Shown here piece by piece: positions 1 through 7,840 of a stretch of DNA of 64,000 nt. The translations under genes and the position numbers were made by a program. A model generated the notes under the pieces. The model saw only the letters and a program-made list of their open reading frames with translations, had not been told where the DNA came from and made no database searches. This DNA comes from Fluviispira sanaruensis (GTDB taxonomy: Bacteria; Bdellovibrionota_B; Oligoflexia; Silvanigrellales; Silvanigrellaceae): contig NZ_AP019368.1 in the NCBI RefSeq assembly GCF_004295685.1, positions 402,501-466,500 on the forward strand, read 5' to 3'. Numbering within the stretch: position 1 is the first letter of the stretch; every line of letters begins with the position of its first letter.

Positions 1-711
1 TTAAAGAACTGTGAAAAAGCAAGCCATATAGGCAAAGGAATTATTTTTTGCCACACGCGTGAAACATCACATCAGTTAGCAGAGTCTTTAAAAAATGAAG
101 GATTTTCTGCAGATGCGCTTTCAGGTGAACTTGGACAGGTACATAGAAATAGCATTATGCGAAACTTTAAAAATGGCAGCTTAAAATATTTGGTTGCAAC
201 CAATATTGCTGGCCGAGGAATTGATGTCGCTAAGCTTTCTCTTGTTATTCATTATGATATTCCATATACACAAGACGAATATATTCACAGATCGGGAAGA
301 ACAGGAAGAGCGGGGCACAGTGGTTTAGCTCTGGCTTTATGTGAGCAAAAGGTTCAAGGATATTACTTGAATTTAATGAAAGAATTAAGCTTAAAAGCAA
401 GTGAATTCGACAAATCTTTTTTTCAAAATACAAAAAATGTTGATGAAATAAAAGAAGTTGATTTCTCTTATAATGAAAAAATTAAGTTTTCAAAAATACA
501 TATCAATAAAGGTAAGCAAGATAAAATCCGTCCTGGCGATATACTTGGGGCATTTATTCAAGAGCTTTCCTTAGCAAAAGAAGATATTGGAAATATTTTC
601 ATATTTAACAACTTCACTCATGTGGAAATTAATACAAGTAAAGTAGAATTAGCAAAAAAGAAGAACTTTAAAGTTAAAAATTTGCAAGTGAAAATAACTG
701 ACGCAAAATAA
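1..711 (+). CDS. DEAD-box ATP-dependent RNA helicase, DbpA-like (5' end outside window)
   Basis: The reading frame is open from the first base, so only the C-terminal 236 residues are present. They hold the second RecA-like helicase lobe: motif IV (IIFCHTRE, near residue 14), motif V (VATNIAGRGID, 65-75) and motif VI (HRSGRTGRAG, 96-105). After it, a segment beginning IRPGDILGAF and ending near FTHVEI matches the DbpA-type RNA-binding domain, which targets 23S rRNA in DbpA. The likely role is ATP-driven RNA unwinding during large-subunit assembly. It converges with the YihY-like gene, separated by only 8 bases. The family call is secure; the DbpA orthology rests on the C-terminal domain only. 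Confidence 0.88.
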   Translation, partial: LKNCEKASHIGKGIIFCHTRETSHQLAESLKNEGFSADALSGELGQVHRNSIMRNFKNGSLKYLVATNIAGRGIDVAKLSLVIHYDIPYTQDEYIHRSGRTGRAGHSGLALALCEQKVQGYYLNLMKELSLKASEFDKSFFQNTKNVDEIKEVDFSYNEKIKFSKIHINKGKQDKIRPGDILGAFIQELSLAKEDIGNIFIFNNFTHVEINTSKVELAKKKNFKVKNLQVKITDAK

Positions 712-719
712 TCATCGGG

Positions 720-2009
720 TTACTTTTTATGCTTTTCAAATAATGTCGATATTTCTGCAAGCATAATGTCTTTTTCAAGGTCATCATTTGTTAGTAATTC
801 CTTAAGAAATGAGGGTCTATTTTTTTCTGACATAATAGATTTATAGGTTGGAATATATAAAACGTCGTTAGATATTTCACCAGAAGCACAAATGAACTTA
901 TGATGAAGCAAATACTCAACCCAGTCCTCCGCATCTTTTTTATTTAAATACGAAACTTTTACTATATGTTCTATGGTTGTAGCTTCATTCAAATTTTGAA
1001 ATTGCTGCGATATTATTTTATAAACTGTCAAGCAATCTGCGAGACTTTTCCTTGGATAAAGCTGTTTTGACAGAGAGTGCTTATAATAAATTATTCTTTG
1101 GCAGGAGACTGTTAACGCTGCACCAAATAAAGTAATAATCCAAATAATCCTGAGCCAAACGAAAAATAAGACAGCTATAAGTGGTGCTGTGCCGTACATA
1201 TGAATAGGATCCCCAGAAAAAGCTCTGCGGGCGAGATAGACATTTAAAAACTGCAGCCCCTCGAAGAGCAAACTTGAAATAACCCCACCAAATAATACGA
1301 CTTTAAAATTTAATCTTTTACTTGGAATAATATAATAAATAATAACAAAAAAAAGGGCCTGAAAAAACATACCAAAGCCCATACGAAAGCTTTTGATAGC
1401 AAGGGTATTATATGAATCAAAATCTTTAATCGTTATCCAACTTATAAATTGATCCGATTTGATAGAGGCAAGACCTAAAATAAAAGGTGTGATCGTTAAA
1501 ATAACCCAGCATTTGGTAAGTCGGTTAAAAAGACTTAATTTACCTTTGATATCCATAATTTCATCGAAAGTATCTTCTATTCTAAGAAGCAAAAGAACAA
1601 CAGTGACTAGAAAAGTTACAAGAGAGATAATCCCAAGTTCTTTTACTTCTAAATTTTTAATTAAAATATGTAGATATTCTGAAATCTGCAATCCAGCAAC
1701 AATACCAAAATGCTTGATAATAGTTGGAGATATTGTTTGAACAAAAAAATCATTTAAACCATTTACTGTGTGGATAAAAGTAAATAAAATTGCTAGTAAC
1801 GGAACAACTGATAATATAGAAGTATATGTCAGCTGTGCCGATTTTTCGGATAGATTGGAATTTCTTAAAACAAAAATGCTTTCTCTGAAAACAAGCTCAC
1901 ATTTTTTTATGAATAACCCTTTTTTTATAGCAAAAATAATCTCTTTGTGGCGGGGCCTTTTTAAAGTTCTATTTATAGAATAAATAATTTTATGAAATTG
2001 AGGAATCAA
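720..2009 (-). CDS. YihY/UPF0761 (BrkB-like) inner-membrane protein
   Basis: A protein of 429 residues. After a basic N-terminal stretch of about 45 residues come roughly six hydrophobic segments between residues 60 and 310, followed by a cytoplasmic tail of about 120 residues. The segment SAQLTYTSILSVVPLLAIL and the later GTAPLIAVLFFVWLRIIW are typical of the YihY/BrkB family. Its biochemical function is not established. The tail (about 320-429) looks like a winged-helix-type extension seen in longer members. The start is a TTG with an AGG-type ribosome site about 8 bases upstream, so the exact N-terminus is uncertain. Nothing upstream in the same direction suggests an operon. Confidence 0.85.
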   Translation of the reverse strand: MIPQFHKIIYSINRTLKRPRHKEIIFAIKKGLFIKKCELVFRESIFVLRNSNLSEKSAQLTYTSILSVVPLLAILFTFIHTVNGLNDFFVQTISPTIIKHFGIVAGLQISEYLHILIKNLEVKELGIISLVTFLVTVVLLLLRIEDTFDEIMDIKGKLSLFNRLTKCWVILTITPFILGLASIKSDQFISWITIKDFDSYNTLAIKSFRMGFGMFFQALFFVIIYYIIPSKRLNFKVVLFGGVISSLLFEGLQFLNVYLARRAFSGDPIHMYGTAPLIAVLFFVWLRIIWIITLFGAALTVSCQRIIYYKHSLSKQLYPRKSLADCLTVYKIISQQFQNLNEATTIEHIVKVSYLNKKDAEDWVEYLLHHKFICASGEISNDVLYIPTYKSIMSEKNRPSFLKELLTNDDLEKDIMLAEISTLFEKHKK

Positions 2010-2040
2010 TTGGACACCTAATTTTATTGATCTTTTATGA

Positions 2041-2181
2041 TTAAGCTTTAAACTTCATAATCATCAATGTATTTATTATCTCTATATGTATGCATTTTGT
2101 AAAGATCAGCTGAACTTTTTTGCCTACATTAAGTGTGAAGAGTACATATTTTGCCGATATGACAGAGAAAAGTATGCTGGC
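2041..2181 (-). pseudogene. Decayed 3' end of a paralogue of the ferritin-like/ATP-grasp gene
   Basis: Read on the minus strand, this stretch encodes SAKYVLFTLNVGKKVQ, preceded by an ILF motif. The intact gene at 4696-6861 ends with SAKFVLTTLIVGKKVL, also preceded by ILF. The match is in the same orientation and at the same place relative to the stop codon; three residues are missing between ILF and SAK. The frame is interrupted by a stop just upstream. I read it as the 3' remnant of a duplicated copy. The short length limits certainty. Confidence 0.6.
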
Positions 2182-2315
2182 TTAAATTTTGGAGCTAAAC
2201 TCAATTGTACAACAATAATTTGAATTCCAAATTGCCAACGTAGCTGGTTAGAATTAATTGCTTCGATGCTCCATGAAAGAAGCCCTACAAATGGAATTTT
2301 TTTTTATTTATATAA

Positions 2316-2444
2316 ATGGGATTAATAATTTATTATGCTCTTAGCAAGAAGTATTTTATAAACAAACTTTTTAATGATAGAAATGAAGAAGAAAAATCTG
2401 AAGATGCAGAAGTAAATTCTCTTTTGGAAAAAATAAAAAGATAA
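2316..2444 (+). CDS. Possible 42-residue small protein or membrane-protein tail fragment
   Basis: ATG-initiated frame of 42 codons. The N-terminus is hydrophobic (GLIIYYALS), followed by a highly charged tail rich in Glu, Asp and Lys that ends LLEKIKR. Such a profile fits a cytoplasmic tail of a membrane protein or a small single-pass protein. No convincing ribosome site is visible before the ATG. It sits in a region of gene remnants, so it may be a leftover 3' end. No function can be named. Confidence 0.22.
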   Translation: MGLIIYYALSKKYFINKLFNDRNEEEKSEDAEVNSLLEKIKR

Positions 2445-2610
2445 AATTATTGATTATTACTAAATTAAAATTAGTTTCTTTTCTTAGAAAGTGATGAAGA
2501 TGGAGAATTTTAAGGCATAATAATATATTAATAATAAATAATTATTAATAATATAAAAAATAATTTTAATTATATATTTTTATTAAAAGATAAAAACAAT
2601 TTAAAAAATA

Positions 2611-2639
2611 TTGAATACTCTATTGAGTTGTTATATATT
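2611..2639 (+). promoter_or_regulatory. Sigma-70-type promoter upstream of secreted protein gene
   Basis: TTGAAT at 2611-2616 and TATATT at 2634-2639 are separated by exactly 17 bases. The element lies 27 bases before the start codon at 2667, next to a strong ribosome site. In such AT-rich DNA chance matches are common, but the spacing and position are right. Confidence 0.45.
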
Positions 2640-2666
2640 AATCCTTAATATTATAGGGAGGGCGTA

Positions 2667-3260
2667 ATGAAAATTCATAGTAACTTACTTTATTTATTTA
2701 TATCCATTTCAGTAAATATAAATGCCTATTCGAATAGCATAAATGATAATTCATTAATTCCTGATTTTCATGGAGATCCTCTAATATATTGTAGTGCTTA
2801 TTTAATGCTTTCGATATCTACAGAGACTTCAAGTATTGAAGGTTATATTTCGCCTGAGAAACCTATCTTCTCAAGCTATTCTTATTTGTCAAAAGTATCG
2901 TCACCTTTAAAAGTAAGAACAAAGTATTTTAAACTGGAACCAGAAGACAATAAGCCATGTGGATCAAACGTGAGAGAAAATGATCTTTTCTATTTCACTT
3001 TTGCAGGAAATCTAAGTAATTTAAAAATAGATCTTGATAATGGAAGGTATTATCTAGCTAATACGGATCTCAATCAACCCAGTCATGCATTTTTTCTATT
3101 TAGTTTAGTTCTAAATTCTGGCTCAACTTATGTTTTAAAAAATGACTCAAATTTTTTAAAGTGCTCTTCGTATGGGAAATGTGAATTAACTACAGATATT
3201 AATGAATCTACGCATATAAAATTTATTCAGTTAAATACATTTTACTATCAGAAGGCTTAG
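2667..3260 (+). CDS. Secreted protein of unknown function
   Basis: A protein of 197 residues starting with a signal peptide: a short basic N-terminus, then a hydrophobic core LLYLFISISV and a probable cleavage site near NINAYS. The mature part has few cysteines (four, near residues 38, 95, 168 and 173), which could form disulfides, and is otherwise polar and beta-rich in appearance. No known family is recognised. A very good ribosome site (GGGAGG) lies just before the ATG. It stands alone, flanked by decayed sequence on both sides. Export to the periplasm or outside is inferred from the signal peptide only. Confidence 0.7.
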   Translation: MKIHSNLLYLFISISVNINAYSNSINDNSLIPDFHGDPLIYCSAYLMLSISTETSSIEGYISPEKPIFSSYSYLSKVSSPLKVRTKYFKLEPEDNKPCGSNVRENDLFYFTFAGNLSNLKIDLDNGRYYLANTDLNQPSHAFFLFSLVLNSGSTYVLKNDSNFLKCSSYGKCELTTDINESTHIKFIQLNTFYYQKA

Positions 3261-3427
3261 ATGACATTAACAAGAGATATATTATTTTATCTTGAAAATT
3301 AAGCTTTAAATTTAACTTATTTATTTTTTAGACATTGAATAATTAAAATTGAAATTATTGAGAATAGAATCACTAAAAAGAAAGATTTAAATATTCTCTT
3401 GCATCGATTGTAATATTTAATTTTTTA
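3261..3427. other. AT-rich spacer
   Basis: No gene or structured element is seen here. It leads directly into the degraded membrane-protein copy that starts near 3428, and the boundary between the two is not sharp. Confidence 0.4.
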
Positions 3428-3660
3428 AATTATACATTATTATTTAACGAAAATGATAATATTTATAGAAGATTATCATCCGTTTTTTCTGAATTGATAT
3501 TTTTTATTGATAGTTTATTTTCCTATGTAGCGAATGGAAAATAGAATGACATTGATTTTTGGGGAAATATTAAGTGTAAATTATCTTTATTTTATAAAGT
3601 CATTGCTTTAAGTTCTATCAGACACGCTATTTTTTTTATAATAAGGGTACGGTTGCATTT
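3428..3660 (+). pseudogene. Decayed paralogue of the small membrane protein at 4126
   Basis: In one plus-strand frame this region reads through segments including SYVANGK, then a stop, then NDIDFWGNIK. The intact gene at 4126-4608 has TYVANGK at the matching place, followed by KSGSDFLGKF. The part before it (NIYRRLSSVFSELIFFI) also lines up with IIYDQIERIISSLITLL in the intact gene. A stop codon directly after the shared VANGK motif interrupts the frame, and no start codon with a ribosome site is seen. This is a broken copy of the downstream gene in the same orientation. Confidence 0.7.
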
Positions 3661-3899
3661 TTTTTAAAAATGGCAGAAATACTAAAAATATTATTGATTT
3701 AACTTTTAATTCTTTTATTGATATATTATCATATTAAATATATAAAGAAATGAGTTAATAAAGAAAAATATGAGGATTTGTGCAAAATTATTTTACATTA
3801 CATTTAACATGATTTTTATTTGATCATTTAAATTAATTTAACTATTTTTTTTGCTCATAATTTTAATTTTATAAAATTTTATTTCCTTGGAGTTAGTTA
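3661..3899. other. AT-rich spacer, no gene seen
   Basis: Very AT-rich sequence following the decayed copy. No convincing reading frame, RNA or repeat is visible. It could contain the further decayed 3' part of that pseudogene. Confidence 0.4.
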
Positions 3900-3995
3900 A
3901 TGGATGGGATTAGTATTATATGTATTGCTGTAAGAGAGTTAATTATAATTTTTATAATTTCAATTGTATCTATTAGAAATGTTAGAAAAAAATGA
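3900..3995 (+). CDS. Possible 31-residue hydrophobic small protein
   Basis: ATG-initiated frame of 31 codons preceded by a plausible ribosome site (TTGGAG, about 6 bases upstream). The product would be one hydrophobic helix (ELIIIFIISIVSI) followed by a basic end (RNVRKK), the usual shape of a single-pass small membrane protein. The C-terminal end of the neighbouring 4126 protein has a similar helix-then-basic layout, so this may instead be a decayed 3' end of another copy. Function unknown. Confidence 0.28.
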   Translation: MDGISIICIAVRELIIIFIISIVSIRNVRKK

Positions 3996-4125
3996 AAAAT
4001 ATTTAAATTATTAAATAAAATATAATATAATATATAAATAATTGTAATATTAATAAGTGTGAGGATTTTAAAAAATAATTACTGCATTTATTAGGTCTGA
4101 ATTCTATTTTTCTATAGGGGATTTT

Positions 4126-4608
4126 ATGTATTTTTGGAGCATCAAAAAATTAAAAACGCAAATTATTGAGAACAATTTCAATGAAAAAGATAGATTAAAA
4201 TACTTTTTTTTAACAAATGCATTAATGCTTCTATATTTTTTCTTTTTGGAATTTATATATATTAAAAGTGATATTATCTATGATCAAATTGAAAGAATTA
4301 TTTCTAGTTTGATAACTTTACTGACTATTTATATCACCTATGTAGCAAATGGGAAAAAAAGCGGCAGTGATTTTTTAGGTAAGTTCACAAGTTTATATTT
4401 TGTTTTAAATATTAAATTTTTTGTTTTAAGCATTTTAGGTTATTTATTGTTATCCATTATTTTAATTTCTTTCTTCCATATACCATTTGAAAGTGAGAAT
4501 AAACTTAAAAGTATTTGCGAACTAATATTTTTTTCTATTACGAATATATTATTATTATGGAGAACATATTATCATATGAAAGACATAAAACGAAGACAAA
4601 TAAGTTGA
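4126..4608 (+). CDS. Small multipass membrane protein, unknown function
   Basis: A protein of 160 residues with about four hydrophobic segments (near residues 28-48, 58-75, 87-110 and 127-146) and charged ends, the last residues being basic (KDIKRRQ). No known family is recognised. The ATG follows a ribosome site (AGGGGA). A degraded copy lies just upstream in the same orientation, so the gene belongs to a locally duplicated set. It converges on the ferritin-like/ATP-grasp gene with about 90 bases between the stops. Confidence 0.6.
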   Translation: MYFWSIKKLKTQIIENNFNEKDRLKYFFLTNALMLLYFFFLEFIYIKSDIIYDQIERIISSLITLLTIYITYVANGKKSGSDFLGKFTSLYFVLNIKFFVLSILGYLLLSIILISFFHIPFESENKLKSICELIFFSITNILLLWRTYYHMKDIKRRQIS

Positions 4609-4695
4609 TAAAAATTTTTATAGAAAAAAATCTGCGTTTAAAAACTCAGCATAACACTGATTCCTAACTCTTATTGAAACCAAAACTCTTAAATC

Positions 4696-6861
4696 TCAAT
4701 GCAAAATTTTTAATCCAGAAAAACTCATAAACTCTTGCAGAACTTTTTTGCCAACAATAAGAGTGGTGAGGACAAATTTTGCTGATTTGGGATCATTAGT
4801 AAATAGAATACCTTCTTTGATTAGAGGTTTTAAGCTATCTTTTTTAATAACAGGAAATTTAGATTCTATCTGTGTGGTAAAATCTTCGAGAGAATGAAAT
4901 CCTTTCTTAAGAATATCTTCGATCCTGATATGTGCCCAAACAGCAAATGCACCACTTTGTATGCGTTTTGAAATTTCTAAGGCAACCCGGCCCATAGTGT
5001 AGCGAGGATTTATTTCGGACAAGACTTTAAATCTAAAACCGTACTTTGAGTTTTTATCGCTGTAGATAAAAGCATCGATGCCAGCGGGGCCTTCATAATT
5101 TGCATTTTTCAATTGCTCTGCGACATACTCAGCAACGCATTTAAAAAAGGTCAAAATATCCTTATATTCATTGACGGGATTATAAATAAATTTAATGAGG
5201 TTTTCGTCTAGATCGTCTGATTTCCTCCCGACAAACGTGGCTTTGTATTGCCCTCTGAGATCTGTCAGGAATCGAGTCGAGCCTAATAGAGAAATTTGTT
5301 CACCATCTATTTTAAACTGGTAAGAAAACTCGATAGCTTTGTTAAACCATGGTTCGACGACTAGGGAACCTTGTTCCCTTAATATTCTTTTGATCCAATT
5401 GATTTCGGATTTATCCTGCTTAGTCGATTTAATTCTGCGCATATTTTGTCCCGAAGAACCAAAAGGTGCTTTTAAAACACACATGCTGTATTCATTTAAA
5501 GAAAAAATATCAGCAATGGCGTTCTGAGTTTCCTCTAGAGTGTGAACAACCCTTCCTAAAGTAACTGCAGCGGGGAGAATATCCTGCATATCTGAAAATT
5601 TTGCGTTTATTTTTTGCGAAATTTCAGCAGCTAAGCATTTGGAATAGAGAGGTTTCGTATTAATTGCAAAAAAGTCGTTTACAAAAATGTTGTTTTGAAA
5701 AGGAATATTGCCAATTAATTTTTCTTTAAAGTTCTTAAACAAATGGATACTTTCAGGACTCCAGCCCCAGGGATTGAGGGATCCATAATAACGCTGTGGA
5801 ATTGTATCACTCTTGAAACACTGCAGACTGTTTTCATACCATTCAGGGAGATCAAAGCCACAATCTTTTAGGGATTGTAAAAACTCGACACTTGGTTTTT
5901 CAGGAGTGAGAATAATATCATCTTTTGTTGCAATATATAACATAAGTGAAGAGCAGTCATGTTGAAGATTCTCGACAAATTTATTTGGAGAAAAACCAAT
6001 TTTGCCTCGTGCGACTTCGGCATCACAGGCAGGGTTAAAATAGAATATGTGGGGAGGTCTGCCTTTTGAAGAAGAAAAAATAGAGAGTTCGTTAATATAG
6101 TCTTCAGATAGTCCTGCTAATTTTCTACCTTCTCGATCATAAATTGTTCCCTTAGCGCGTGCAGGACTCAATGGTAACTTTAAAGAGGAAACATAAGCTT
6201 CCCATTGGCTTTGCTGCGGATCGCGCAAGCGCTCAAACCAAGTGACTCCGTGTTTTAAGTGACCAATTTCTTCTTTATAAACGATATCCAATATATTCGC
6301 AGTTTTAAAATCATTTATTTTAAGCATAAGATCTTTGTAAAATAAGGAATAATCAATATTTGCTTGTTCAAAAGTCATACTCATATGTGTTACGAAATCC
6401 AGTGGACTTTCCATTTGTGAGAGACAATTCCAAAAGAAATCATTGACAGGTATTTCGCCAAATTCAACATTTAATTCTTGCATACGGTTTAAATAAAGTG
6501 ACATATGCTTTTGTTCTTCAAGAATGGTTCGCGCAATTCCCATACGAAAACTTTTAGGTGCATTGGGAAATTTTAACAGAACCAAAGCCATAATTTCCAT
6601 GGCAAGCAATTCATGATTGGCAAAAAAATGCAGAACAAAACCTCTTTGTTGTTCGGATTTTAACTGTTCAATATTGGGAAATGGCAATTTTTTTTTGAGT
6701 TTCATTTTTTCGAAACAAAGATGATTGGGACGGCCGGGAAATTTGGGTGCAATTATTGCCTGATATGAAATATCATCTGTAAGCAATTTTGGTTCCAAAA
6801 GTTTGTCACTCGCAATATTTGTCCCAAATAATATTATCTCAGCAAATTCCTTTAATTCCAT
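4696..6861 (-). CDS. Fusion of DUF455 ferritin-like domain and ATP-grasp ligase domain
   Basis: With the start chosen here the protein has 721 residues. The first 250 or so match the DUF455 ferritin-like family: it begins MELKEFAEIILFG, carries PGRP near residue 45, and has helical metal-ligand motifs HELLAMEIMAL, EEQKHMSLYL and EEIGHLKHG. The C-terminal half is ATP-grasp: LKAPFGSSGQ for the nucleotide loop, VVEPWF for the hinge and LSEINPRYTMGR with the metal-binding Glu and Asn. Known ATP-grasp enzymes join a carboxylate to an amine or thiol, but the substrate here is unknown. The frame extends upstream to 6939 (TTG, with an ATG at 6930). I prefer the ATG at 6861 because DUF455 proteins start this way and AAAGGG precedes it. 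Confidence 0.72.
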   Translation of the reverse strand: MELKEFAEIILFGTNIASDKLLEPKLLTDDISYQAIIAPKFPGRPNHLCFEKMKLKKKLPFPNIEQLKSEQQRGFVLHFFANHELLAMEIMALVLLKFPNAPKSFRMGIARTILEEQKHMSLYLNRMQELNVEFGEIPVNDFFWNCLSQMESPLDFVTHMSMTFEQANIDYSLFYKDLMLKINDFKTANILDIVYKEEIGHLKHGVTWFERLRDPQQSQWEAYVSSLKLPLSPARAKGTIYDREGRKLAGLSEDYINELSIFSSSKGRPPHIFYFNPACDAEVARGKIGFSPNKFVENLQHDCSSLMLYIATKDDIILTPEKPSVEFLQSLKDCGFDLPEWYENSLQCFKSDTIPQRYYGSLNPWGWSPESIHLFKNFKEKLIGNIPFQNNIFVNDFFAINTKPLYSKCLAAEISQKINAKFSDMQDILPAAVTLGRVVHTLEETQNAIADIFSLNEYSMCVLKAPFGSSGQNMRRIKSTKQDKSEINWIKRILREQGSLVVEPWFNKAIEFSYQFKIDGEQISLLGSTRFLTDLRGQYKATFVGRKSDDLDENLIKFIYNPVNEYKDILTFFKCVAEYVAEQLKNANYEGPAGIDAFIYSDKNSKYGFRFKVLSEINPRYTMGRVALEISKRIQSGAFAVWAHIRIEDILKKGFHSLEDFTTQIESKFPVIKKDSLKPLIKEGILFTNDPKSAKFVLTTLIVGKKVLQEFMSFSGLKILH

Positions 6862-7024
6862 TCTAAATTTCCCTTTAAACAGGCAGAAATTGCTCTCTCT
6901 GGAAAAGATTGCCGATCGTTTTTGCGACATTAAGAACAAACCTGCTCAAGCATTTTATGGCAAACTCATTAAAAGAAGGCAATAAAAAATTCACCCATAT
7001 TTTTATCTTAATTAGGAAGAACGT

Positions 7025-7837
7025 ATGGCAGATGCTGAAGAAAAAAAAGGGGATGCAAAAAAAGATGACAAAGCGAAAGATCCTAACGTAAAGGAAGAGA
7101 AAAAAAGTAGATTTGCCTTATTTGCAGGAATCGGTGGGGTTCTCTTAGTCGCACTCGGGGTGGGTGGCTTTTTTGTATTTAAAACGATCAGTGCAAAAAA
7201 ACAGATGGCACTTGCTGCGCAAGGTGCAGATGGTGCAGCTATGGCGGATCCCAATGCGGATCCACATGCAGATCCTAAAGGAAAAGATGATCATGGAAAA
7301 AAAGATGATCATGGGAAATCTGAAGAAAAGAAGGATGATCATGGAAAAAAAGATGATCACGGAAAGCCAGAAGAAAAGAAAGATGACAAAGGAAAAAAAG
7401 ATGAAAAGAAGGATGATAAAGGAAAAAAGGATGATCCGAAAGGAGCGCCTCCTGCGGATCCAAAAGCTGCGGCAGCGGACCCAAAAGCTGCGCCGGTCGA
7501 TCCAAAAGCCGACCCAAATAAAGGAACAGCAAACTTTGGTGATACGTTCTCGATTCCGCGCTTGGATTTAAATTTAGGTAATTCAATTGAAAATCGTTTT
7601 ATAAGAATTGCTATCGCCATTGAATATCGTGGTGGTGAAATCCAAGGGATGGAACTTAAAAAAAGAGAAGCACAAATAAAAGATATCATAATAACTGCAG
7701 TCACAGCTAAGACAAGATCGGATTTAATTTCAGATAACGGAAAAGAAAGTTTGCGTAGAGAAATTTTAAACAGAGTGAACGAAGTTTCGGATCGCCCTGT
7801 GCAAAATGTTTTCTTTACCGAATTCTTTGTGGAGTAA
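7025..7837 (+). CDS. fliL: Flagellar basal-body protein FliL with long charged linker
   Basis: FliL stabilises the flagellar stator and sits as a single-pass membrane protein around the motor. This copy has 270 residues: a charged cytoplasmic N-terminus, one transmembrane helix (about 35-55), an unusual linker of roughly 90 residues (75-165) and a typical FliL C-terminal domain (about 170-270, with FIRIAIAIEYRG and a terminal VFFTEFFVE). The linker is made of repeats such as KKDDHGK and then DPKA units. FliL proteins usually have about 150-180 residues, so the linker is the main expansion. It is the first gene of the flagellar operon and ends 3 bases before fliM. Confidence 0.92.
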   Translation: MADAEEKKGDAKKDDKAKDPNVKEEKKSRFALFAGIGGVLLVALGVGGFFVFKTISAKKQMALAAQGADGAAMADPNADPHADPKGKDDHGKKDDHGKSEEKKDDHGKKDDHGKPEEKKDDKGKKDEKKDDKGKKDDPKGAPPADPKAAAADPKAAPVDPKADPNKGTANFGDTFSIPRLDLNLGNSIENRFIRIAIAIEYRGGEIQGMELKKREAQIKDIIITAVTAKTRSDLISDNGKESLRREILNRVNEVSDRPVQNVFFTEFFVE

Positions 7838-7840
7838 GGA

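Larger units (their letters stand above)
2182..2666. other. AT-rich accessory spacer with degraded coding traces
   Basis: About 485 bases without a full gene. On the minus strand around 2190-2305 there is an open stretch reading PFVGLLSWSIEAINSNQLRW and onward. It is hydrophobic and might be a fragment of a transporter N-terminus, but I cannot assign it. On the plus strand a small open frame lies at 2316-2444. From about 2500 the sequence becomes nearly pure A/T and leads into a promoter-like element at 2611-2639. Confidence 0.4.

Noticed and set aside
2190-2305. Minus-strand hydrophobic stretch, possible NupC-type transporter N-terminus
   Set aside because: Too short and without diagnostic motifs; noted only as a trace in the spacer.
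7270-7440. Regular DNA repeats that could suggest a CRISPR array
   Set aside because: The repeat units are contiguous, vary in length and lie in frame inside fliL, with no unique spacers.
7164-7704. Several overlapping frames inside the FliL linker
   Set aside because: They are side products of the purine-rich repeat; the fliL frame is supported by its conserved domain and operon position.
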